Shown here in pieces: positions 16,396 through 22,604 of a stretch of 27,420 bases of DNA. Positions within the stretch are counted from its first letter, which is position 1. Each line of letters begins with the position of its first letter. This DNA comes from Roseburia sp. CAG:10041_57 (GTDB lineage: Bacteria; Bacillota; Clostridia; Lachnospirales; Lachnospiraceae): NCBI GenBank assembly GCA_001916965.1, contig MNTL01000081.1, forward strand, positions 1 to 27,420, given 5' to 3'. The notes under the pieces were generated by a model. It saw only the letters and a list, made by a program, of their open reading frames with translations. It searched no databases and had not been told where the DNA came from. A program made the translations under genes and the position numbers.

Positions 16396-17916
16396 TTAGT
16401 TAGCTGCATCAATCTGGGCCTGCACCTTCTCAACGATAGTGTCAAAGCCTGCTGAGCGCATCTCGCTCATCATTTCCGGAACAGCTTTTTCTGGATCAAC
16501 TGCACCTGTGTTAATCTCACTCTTATATCTGTTGTAAATCTCTGTACAGTTTGCCAGCTCATCTTCAAACTCTGTTGTATCGATAGAAATTGAAATAACC
16601 GGTGAAGCTTCTGCTTTCTCGTTCAGCTCTTTTACTTCATCCCATTGATTTGTCTCCTGGTCAGCTAACAGACTTACATTGAAGAATGTTCCCTGGCTGT
16701 AACCTGCCATAAACCACTGCTTGTCGGTTCTTTCAACCTTCTTGTCGGCTGTATAGTTAAAGTTGTCGCCTTCAAGTCCATAGTATAATGCATCTCTTAC
16801 ATAAGTATCAGAGTTTACAAGGTTTAAGAACCTTAATGCTTCCTCAGGATGCTTGCTGTTTGCAGAGATACAGTTGATGGATCCCTGTACAGAACCTCTG
16901 GATACTATAGTGTCTCTCCACTGAACGGCTGTTGCATTGACACCCATGTTAGGACCCCATGTAGTCTGAGCTGCCTGGCTCCAGCCCTGTGCAATGTTAC
17001 ATACCTGATAAGTCGGAAGTTCGCCTAATGTTGCAGCATCCTGATTGATGTAGCCTTTTTCGAACCATTCGCGGTATATCTTCAGGTCATGCATTACATT
17101 TTCCTGTTCATAAGTAGCTACAACCTTTTTGGATGGATCATCATAAGCAACACCGAGTGCGGGAAGTCCAAGTGCAAGATTGTCATAAACGGTAGTAACA
17201 AACTGACATGGTGCATCGGATGCACGGTAAGTTACCGGTTGGTTTGTTTCTTTATAGATTGTATCAAATGCATCGGTCAATTGATCAAGCTCTGTCAGAT
17301 TAGTCACATCAAGTCCTAATTTGTCACACAGATCCTTATCCCATACAAAATAATGTGTTATAGAGCTGTCCTTATAAGTCGGGATACCATATATTTTACC
17401 ATCTACACTTACTGCATCCCAGTAATCTTCAGGAATCAGGCTCTTGACATCAGGACAGTTTGCATCGAGCAGGCTGGTAATGTCATAATAAGCGCCAAGT
17501 CTTACATCGCTTTCATACACTACATCATTTGAGAAAATGATATCATAATCCTCTCCTGTATTGATGATGGTACTTCTTCTCTTCTCCCAGTCTCCCCAGG
17601 AGATGATCTCTACATCAATGTTTACACCAATCTTATCTGCGAGATATTCATTGATGTGTGCCTGCCATGCATCATAGTTATCAGGCTGGCCGTTACCAAT
17701 CTGAATCCACTTTAATGAAACGATATCTTGGGAACTGCTTTCGTCTTTTGCAGTACTTGAATCAGATGAAGCTGACTCATTTGTTGTATTGGAAGCAGAT
17801 GTATCGGATGTAGCAGGTGTACTTGATGTACCTGAATTACCACATCCTGTTGCTGTTACTGCCAGCATGCATCCAACAAGACCTGTTGCCATCATTCTTA
17901 AAATTTTTTTCTCCAT
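16396..17916 (-). CDS. Sugar ABC transporter substrate-binding lipoprotein
   Basis: 506 aa family-1 extracellular solute-binding protein. It has a signal peptide with a lipobox ending TATGC (lipidated C25), then a Ser/Thr-rich linker (about 28-65), then the binding fold (SLKWIQIGNGQPDNYDAWQ, IDVEIISWGDWEKRR). It resembles the long binding proteins that pair with LplB/YtcP permeases (YtcQ/LipO-like). It would capture the oligosaccharide outside the cell. GGAGGG precedes the ATG at 17916. The 77-nt gap to the permease holds a small GATGC-AATA-GCATC hairpin. It probably binds a mannose/HexNAc glycan, inferred only from the operon's enzymes. Confidence 0.88.
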   Translation of the reverse strand: MEKKILRMMATGLVGCMLAVTATGCGNSGTSSTPATSDTSASNTTNESASSDSSTAKDESSSQDIVSLKWIQIGNGQPDNYDAWQAHINEYLADKIGVNIDVEIISWGDWEKRRSTIINTGEDYDIIFSNDVVYESDVRLGAYYDITSLLDANCPDVKSLIPEDYWDAVSVDGKIYGIPTYKDSSITHYFVWDKDLCDKLGLDVTNLTELDQLTDAFDTIYKETNQPVTYRASDAPCQFVTTVYDNLALGLPALGVAYDDPSKKVVATYEQENVMHDLKIYREWFEKGYINQDAATLGELPTYQVCNIAQGWSQAAQTTWGPNMGVNATAVQWRDTIVSRGSVQGSINCISANSKHPEEALRFLNLVNSDTYVRDALYYGLEGDNFNYTADKKVERTDKQWFMAGYSQGTFFNVSLLADQETNQWDEVKELNEKAEASPVISISIDTTEFEDELANCTEIYNRYKSEINTGAVDPEKAVPEMMSEMRSAGFDTIVEKVQAQIDAAN

Positions 17917-17993
17917 ATTAACCCTCCATGCTTGAAATAAGTATATTTGTTTTGTTTTTATCTTCAGATGCTATTGCATCCGGGTTCACACAA

Positions 17994-18911
17994 TCATCCT
18001 TTGACAGCACCTACTGTAAGTCCGGAGATGAAATATCTCTGGAAAAACGGATATACACAGGCAATCGGGATAACTACAAGTACTGCAATCGCCATGCGGA
18101 TAGATTCTGTCGGCATTGAATTTTTATACTGCTGTAGTGAAAGCCCTGCGGTCGGATTACTTGCAATGTACTGGATATTCTGGATCATATTATTCAGTAA
18201 TGCCTGCAATGATGTCAGCTTCTTTTCACTGATATATAAGGAAGACTGAAACCAGTCGTTCCAGTATCCAAAGCTTAAGAACAGTCCAATGGTTGCAAAT
18301 ACCGGTTTTGATATTGGTACAATAATCCTCGAAAAGATTGTAAATTCGGACGCTCCATCAATTTTGGCTGATTCCACGATGGAATCCGGAATCGTGGATT
18401 TAAAAAATGTCTTGGATATAATGACATTAAACGAGGATACGGACAGCGGTAATATCAGACACCAGATCGTATTGCGGAGATTTAGAAAATTTGCAACCAC
18501 TACGTAGTTTGCAACCATACCACCGTTAAAAATCATAGGTATAAATACGACCCAGCTGAAAAATCCTTTCAGTTTATATTCACTTCTTGATAAGACATAT
18601 CCCATCGTTGTGGTCAGTGCAAGTCCGATCAATGTTCCTAAAACAGTGACAAGAGCAGAGATCAGAAGTGCATTTCCAATACTTTTACGTTCATTCCAAA
18701 GATAGGAATATGCACTTAACGATAATGCTTTCGGGAAAAAGGAATACCCATGTGCCACAAGCTCACTCTCTTTTGTAATGGAAATAATAAATACCAGGAT
18801 TACCGGAGTAACACATGCAAGTCCAAGGATTAGGAATATCAGGTTAAAAATAATATTTGTCATCGGTTTTATCCGGTTTAATCTATTGGATTCTTCTTTT
18901 TGTTTTGCCAT
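17994..18911 (-). CDS. Carbohydrate ABC transporter permease (YtcP/LplC type)
   Basis: 305 aa with six predicted membrane segments. The ATPase-contact EAA loop is ESAKIDGASEFTIFSRIIVP (about 190-210), and the ending FISGLTVGAVKG is typical of the subfamily. It pairs with the frameshifted permease upstream, 14 nt away, and the binding protein downstream. No ATPase is encoded in the locus, as is usual for this subfamily, which uses a shared MsmX/UgpC-type ATPase. Confidence 0.9.
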   Translation of the reverse strand: MAKQKEESNRLNRIKPMTNIIFNLIFLILGLACVTPVILVFIISITKESELVAHGYSFFPKALSLSAYSYLWNERKSIGNALLISALVTVLGTLIGLALTTTMGYVLSRSEYKLKGFFSWVVFIPMIFNGGMVANYVVVANFLNLRNTIWCLILPLSVSSFNVIISKTFFKSTIPDSIVESAKIDGASEFTIFSRIIVPISKPVFATIGLFLSFGYWNDWFQSSLYISEKKLTSLQALLNNMIQNIQYIASNPTAGLSLQQYKNSMPTESIRMAIAVLVVIPIACVYPFFQRYFISGLTVGAVKG

Positions 18912-18925
18912 ATCAACACTCCTTA

Positions 18926-19871
18926 CTAAATGATCGCACTGTCATTGTCAATCCTTGAGACAATATAATTTGCAAGTAAAATTGTGATGCAGCATGCAAT
19001 TGACTGGAAGAATCCGGCTGCTGCAGTTTTTCCGATTGCAACATTCGTCTGCAGTGCATTGTAAATATAAGTATCAAATGTAGAAGCAACCTTATAAAGT
19101 GAATTCGGAATACCCTGTGTTACCTGATAGAATAAACCAAAATCAGAGTAGAATATTTTGCCGATGTTTAAAATGAACATCATGATAACAATCGGTTTGA
19201 TAGATGGGATTGTTATGTATTTTGCCTGTTGGAATTTTGTCGCTCCATCAATTACAGCCGCTTCATACAGACTTCCATCAATTCCTGTAATGCTTGCCAG
19301 ATAAACAACCATGCTGTAGCCGACTGTTTTCCAAAGATTCATGGTAACTAAAATCATCGGCCAGTATTTTGGATTGGAATACCACTGGACCCGTTGGCCA
19401 TCAAAATGTGTAATGATCTGGTTTAAAATTCCTTTGTCTGGAGATAGAAATGCAAATACAAAGTAACTTGCAACTACCCATGACATGAAATGCGGAAAAA
19501 ACATGAGTGTCTGGTAAACTTTTGATTTAAACTTGCTGTAAATCAGGCTAATCATGATTGCAAGTGTAACCGGAATCACCAGCCCTAAAATAATAAATAC
19601 GATATTATATAGAATGGTGTTCCGCAAAAGCATTGGATTGTATAAAGAATTTGAAGTTATCAAACCCACACCATTTACTGTGAAACAGACTATAAATAAA
19701 ACCGTGTCCGGGTGACAGCTTATAATTCTTAAAAGCTATAATGATTCCAAACATAGGCAGGTAACTGAAGACCACATACCATACCGCTGTTGGCAATGCA
19801 AGGATTGTTAATTCCGTATCATTTTTTGTCCACCTTTTTCTCTTTATAGTGGTCTTTTGCTTGCCAGCCAT
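18926..19871 (-). pseudogene. Carbohydrate ABC transporter permease (LplB type), frameshifted
   Basis: Two overlapping frames together make one LplB-type permease of about 315 aa. The first (19871 down to about 19630) has the cytoplasmic start and first helix (ILALPTAVWYVVFSYLPMFG, FKNYKLSPG, WCGFDNFKFFIQSN). The second (from about 19627 to 18926) continues with LLRNTILYNIVF, and the EAA loop YEAAVIDGATKFQQAKYITI. The join needs a +1 shift, that is one surplus base or two missing, near the AAAA run at 19626-19629. AAAGGA precedes the ATG at 19871. It is the first gene of the operon. Either the transporter is inactivated or this is a sequencing/assembly error; the rest of the gene shows no decay, which makes an error or a recent mutation likely. 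Confidence 0.85.
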
Positions 19872-19890
19872 TTTATCATTCCTTTCACTA

Positions 19891-19922
19891 AAGTTATCAA
19901 ATGTTATATTTACAAGTTATCA
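19891..19922. repeat. Direct repeat AAGTTATCA, candidate regulator site
   Basis: AAGTTATCA occurs at 19891-19899 and 19914-19922, 23 bp apart, between the operon's presumed -10 and its first gene. Direct repeats about two helical turns apart are common binding sites. No binding protein can be assigned. Confidence 0.3.
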
Positions 19923-19942
19923 TTGTTTACACAAATTGTCAA
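19914..19942 (-). promoter_or_regulatory. Possible promoter of the ABC/glycosidase operon
   Basis: On the minus strand a perfect -35 TTGACA (19937-19942) is followed, after 17 nt, by a poor -10 TAACTT (19914-19919). A weak -10 would suit an activated or tightly controlled promoter. It lies about 43 nt before the first permease start. Confidence 0.35.
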
Positions 19943-20011
19943 CGAAATATTCTACTTTCTTGTTACTTTCTTATACTATGCATAATACTGTATATAATTT
20001 TTTGGCTATGT

Positions 20012-20118
20012 TTAACAATATTATTGACTTCTGCTTTATCTTTTGTTAACATATTTATATAATCAAAGTGTAACTAATACTACAGACACAGATTTACATG
20101 CGTGGTTAATATTGTTAA
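20012..20118. promoter_or_regulatory. Inverted pair of TAATATTGTTAA sites, candidate LacI-type operators
   Basis: TTAACAATATTA (20012-20023) and its exact reverse complement TAATATTGTTAA (20107-20118) lie 95 bp apart, with a further TTGTTAA at 20043-20049. The second copy ends 6 bp before the lacI-type gene's -35 box. Paired sites in a divergent intergenic region suit a looping repressor, but the match could be favoured by the high AT content. Confidence 0.35.
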
Positions 20119-20124
20119 TATTTT

Positions 20125-20153
20125 TTGTTTATGTACCATATTTATGATATAAT
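20125..20153 (+). promoter_or_regulatory. Extended -10 promoter of the LacI-family gene
   Basis: TTGTTT (20125-20130), 17-nt spacer, consensus TATAAT (20148-20153) with TGA before it (extended -10). Transcription from here gives a leader of roughly 155 nt that spans both long hairpins. Confidence 0.6.
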
Positions 20154-20163
20154 CACAGTAATA

Positions 20164-20228
20164 CCAATATACCGACTTATAAATAACAACATTGGATTAG
20201 TGTGATTATTTATAAGCCGGTATACTGG
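20164..20228 (-). repeat. Long inverted repeat 1 (23-bp arms), structured RNA candidate
   Basis: Arms 20164-20186 and 20206-20228 with a 19-nt loop pair at 21 of 23 positions. Both exceptions are A against C on the plus strand (20167/20225 and 20175/20217), so on the minus strand they are U against G. A minus-strand RNA would therefore pair along the whole arm. It directly abuts inverted repeat 2. Confidence 0.6.
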
Positions 20229-20296
20229 AATGTACTCTCGGAATCTTCTTCAAACGAAGCATTCTGGCTACATTTAGAAGACTCCGAGAGTACATT
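20229..20296 (-). repeat. Long inverted repeat 2 (21-bp arms), structured RNA candidate
   Basis: Arms 20229-20249 and 20276-20296 with a 26-nt loop pair at 20 of 21 positions. The exception is again A against C on plus (20243/20282), hence U-G on minus. It begins at the base after repeat 1 ends, so the two stems could stack. The ribosome site of the LacI-family gene starts about 7 nt beyond. Confidence 0.6.
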
Positions 20297-20316
20297 GGAA
20301 AAGAAAGGAGTTTCTT

Positions 20317-21351
20317 ATGTCAAAAATAACGATGCAGGATATTGCAGATGCGCTCGGAACTTCACGTGTTACCGTTTGGAAAACATTTAATCACCGAGCG
20401 GGTGTTTCTGATGAAATGAAGGAAAAGATTCTTGAAAAAGCACATGAGCTTGGATACGACAAATTTTCTTCTGAGCAGTATTTACCAGAGCCTTCAAAGG
20501 CAAAAACAGTTTCTTTGGTCGTTTCGCGCCCGGATTCTTCTATTTTTTGGACAAACATCATTCACCGTATGGCACAGGAACTTTCCTTATCTAATGTCAA
20601 TCTCATGTATACTTATGTTCCTACCTCGTGTACATCAGAATATGAGCTTCCGGAGCTGCTAAAAGATGACACCGTACAGGGAATCGTTGTTTTGAATGTA
20701 TATGATAAGCATCTTTTAACCTTGATCAATAAGCTGGATAAACCAAAAGTATTTTTAGACACCGTACCGGGAATTGAACTGAGAACACTGACAGGAGATC
20801 TTTTATTGATTGAAGGTAAATACACAGAACAGCAGATTGTGGATCATTTGTTCATAAAAGGCCGCAAGCGTATTGCTTTCATCGGGGACATCAATTATGC
20901 GCAGACAAATACAGACAGATATCTTGGATTTTTAGAAAGCCTCAAAAGCCATAATCTGCCGTTGATTGAAGAACTGTGTTTTACCCATTCGATAGGGATT
21001 GGACATTATGAAGACTGTGTTTTTAGCTTTTTAGATAACCTTGACCCAAATGTGGATGCAATTGTATGTGTCAGTGATTATGTTGCACATTTTGTAGAAA
21101 TGTATTTAGAGGAAAACCCCAATCATTTCACTAACAGCATCCTGCTGACCGGTTTTGACTGCAGCAAAGAGTACTCAAATGTGATAAATAAGGTTACTAC
21201 CGTAGATGTAAAAAATAACCTTCTTGGAAAGCGCCTTGCGATGCAGATAGAATTTCGAATGAATCACCCTGACGCTCCACCGGAAACGTCCTATATCCGG
21301 TATAAGATTATCTATTCGGATGTACTGCTTCCATCAGGACATATGAATTAA
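20317..21351 (+). CDS. LacI-family transcriptional regulator
   Basis: 344 aa. The N-terminal LacI helix-turn-helix and hinge are ITMQDIADALGTSRVTVWK and GVSDEMKEKILEKAHELGYD. A periplasmic-binding-protein-like sensor domain follows (residues about 65-340: TVSLVVSRPDSSIFW, HLFIKGRKRIAFIGD, DAIVCVSDYVAHF, LLTGFDCS, TTVDVKNNLLGKRLA). AAAGGAG lies 7 nt before the ATG. Divergent position next to the ABC/GH operon makes it the likely local repressor, responding to a sugar such as the imported glycan or a breakdown product; that is inference from context. The following 21352-21460 contains only a weak AGGAAGC/GCTTCCT repeat with a long loop. Confidence 0.9.
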   Translation: MSKITMQDIADALGTSRVTVWKTFNHRAGVSDEMKEKILEKAHELGYDKFSSEQYLPEPSKAKTVSLVVSRPDSSIFWTNIIHRMAQELSLSNVNLMYTYVPTSCTSEYELPELLKDDTVQGIVVLNVYDKHLLTLINKLDKPKVFLDTVPGIELRTLTGDLLLIEGKYTEQQIVDHLFIKGRKRIAFIGDINYAQTNTDRYLGFLESLKSHNLPLIEELCFTHSIGIGHYEDCVFSFLDNLDPNVDAIVCVSDYVAHFVEMYLEENPNHFTNSILLTGFDCSKEYSNVINKVTTVDVKNNLLGKRLAMQIEFRMNHPDAPPETSYIRYKIIYSDVLLPSGHMN

Positions 21352-21460
21352 CAGCAGATACTTGTCAGGAAGCACGCAGTATCCGGATTGTAGCAGTTAT
21401 CTCTTTCGCATACAAAACAATCTATACAAACGGCTTCCTATATGTGTTTAATATTTGAAC

Positions 21461-21748
21461 CTATGCTTCTTTGGCTCTTTCAATATTTTCGAAGATTTCC
21501 TGCAATGCATTGCTACTGCTGGTGTGACATCGGATAATATTGGCATTGCCTGCCTCAGATACGGCAACACGTACCATTTTGTGAGAGACCGTATTTGTGA
21601 AAAGAACGATAACATCGGGAGAACCTATCTGTTCACGCATATTTGCACTCATCTGGGTGAATACCTTGACCTTGCATTGATGCTCCTTGCATATTTGTTT
21701 ATACTGACGGACCATTCTGTCATGACCGCCTATAATAACCATACTCAT
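21461..21748 (-). CDS. DUF2325 domain-containing protein
   Basis: 95 aa small protein covering essentially the whole DUF2325 domain. Signatures are MSMVIIGGHDRMVRQYK, KVFTQM, GSPDVIVLFTNTVSHKMV and CHTSSSNAL. The function of the family is not established. It often occurs near metal-uptake and redox genes in clostridia. AAGGAGG lies 6 nt before the ATG. It has its own promoter carrying the same GTTAG-N6-CTAAC operator as the feo genes, which ties it to iron control here. Confidence 0.88.
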   Translation of the reverse strand: MSMVIIGGHDRMVRQYKQICKEHQCKVKVFTQMSANMREQIGSPDVIVLFTNTVSHKMVRVAVSEAGNANIIRCHTSSSNALQEIFENIERAKEA

Positions 21749-21813
21749 GTATGCCTCCTTATCTATGTGCTTATCAGCACAACCCTTTAAAATATCTGTT
21801 TATTATATAATGA

Positions 21814-21829
21814 GTTAGATATAACTAAC
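21814..21829. promoter_or_regulatory. GTTAG-N6-CTAAC operator, site A (DUF2325 gene)
   Basis: GTTAGATATAACTAAC, with perfect 5-bp arms around 6 bp. It lies 9 bp downstream of the -10 box of the DUF2325 promoter, where a bound repressor would block transcription. It is one of three such sites, all in the iron module. Confidence 0.65.
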
Positions 21830-21837
21830 ACAGGTTT

Positions 21838-21866
21838 ATTATACCTAATAAGGATAAAAAAAGCAA
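21838..21866 (-). promoter_or_regulatory. Sigma-A promoter of the DUF2325 gene
   Basis: On the minus strand: TTGCTT (21861-21866), 17-nt spacer, consensus TATAAT (21838-21843). The -35 is immediately downstream of the T run of the terminator of the preceding operon. Confidence 0.6.
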
Positions 21867-21867
21867 T

Positions 21868-21930
21868 AAAAAAATACTCCCATCGGAGTAACAGGTCGGC
21901 ATTTTCTACCTGTTATCCCGGATGGGAGTA
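21868..21930 (-). terminator. Strong terminator of the feo operon
   Basis: Arms 21875-21884 and 21921-21930 (10 bp, perfect) enclose a second perfect 8-bp stem TAACAGGT/ACCTGTTA. On the minus strand the hairpin is followed by seven T (21874-21868). It separates the Fur-like gene from the DUF2325 gene. Confidence 0.85.
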
Positions 21931-21942
21931 TTGTATGATTCT

Positions 21943-22383
21943 TTATTGTCTGATGGATACGGCTGCTATCTTCTGATTATTGAGATATCCGCAGATCTCC
22001 AATCCTGCTTTCATGACCCTGTTCCACTTCTGAGCGGACAGGTGACAGGAGGTTCCATCTTCGAATTCCACAACGCACATATCGTCAAGCTGACAGTCAT
22101 CACTGCAAGTAACTTTATACATATTCTTTCGACTGATGGCTCCAATCTCTTCCAGAGTATTCACCATCCTGTATACAGTTGCTGTTCCGATTCTAGCGTC
22201 TTTTTTCACAGCCCGATAATAGATTTCCTTACAACAGGAGCAATCTTCTTCCAGAATAATATCTAAAAGCATAAGACGCTGTTTGGTAATTCTGCAGCCT
22301 TTTTCACGGAGCTTTTGAATTACAAGTTCTTTCTGCATCTGCGTTCTGTGATAGCTTCCATCATCTTGTCTCTTGCCAGTCAC
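21943..22383 (-). CDS. Fur-family regulator, Cys-rich divergent type
   Basis: 146 aa from a GTG start at 22383, chosen because AAGGAGGG lies 6 nt upstream. The open frame continues 37 codons further, but that part overlaps the upstream Cys-rich peptide gene. The winged helix is clear (KLREKGCRITKQRLMLLDII and GTATVYRMVNTLEEIGAI). The usual Fur His-rich metal motif is missing. In its place are Cys-rich elements (CSCC; CSDDC; one His in SCHLSAQ). It is the last gene of the feo operon and probably takes part in iron or redox-dependent control, but its metal and targets cannot be inferred from standard Fur residues. Confidence 0.8.
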   Translation of the reverse strand: MTGKRQDDGSYHRTQMQKELVIQKLREKGCRITKQRLMLLDIILEEDCSCCKEIYYRAVKKDARIGTATVYRMVNTLEEIGAISRKNMYKVTCSDDCQLDDMCVVEFEDGTSCHLSAQKWNRVMKAGLEICGYLNNQKIAAVSIRQ

Positions 22384-22423
22384 CGGAGCCCTCCTTGTTA
22401 ACAATAAAAGACGTGAGTTCCTA

Positions 22424-22561
22424 TTATTGGCAATGTCCTCCACAGTGCTTGCAGTCGCCGCCACACTGTAAGGATTTACCATTCTTTTTGTCACGAATCA
22501 TACTGCGGATCGCAAGTCCTATGACTGCAACCAATACTACACCTGTGATTAATGTTCCCAT
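22424..22561 (-). CDS. FeoB-associated Cys-rich membrane peptide
   Basis: 45 aa, too short for most gene callers. It has one N-terminal membrane helix (GTLITGVVLVAVIGLAI), then a basic stretch, then a C-terminal Cys/His cluster (CGGDCKHCGGHC). This is the pattern of the FeoB-associated Cys-rich membrane protein family (Pfam FeoB_associated). It starts 43 nt after feoB ends, with AAGGCAAGG upstream, and overlaps only non-coding sequence before the Fur-like gene. It presumably assists ferrous iron transport at the membrane; the family mechanism is not known. Confidence 0.85.
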   Translation of the reverse strand: MGTLITGVVLVAVIGLAIRSMIRDKKNGKSLQCGGDCKHCGGHCQ

Positions 22562-22604
22562 ATGAAAACCTTGCCTTTCTTAATACGAACTATATAGTTA
22601 CTGA

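Noticed and set aside
20202..20390. Plus-strand ORF across the two hairpins into the LacI-family gene
   Set aside because: It has no ribosome site and only reads the inverted repeats and the regulator in a wrong frame.
22384..22494. Longer Fur-like protein starting upstream of 22383
   Set aside because: The extra 37 residues are an out-of-frame reading of the Cys-rich peptide gene, and AAGGAGGG fits the GTG at 22383.
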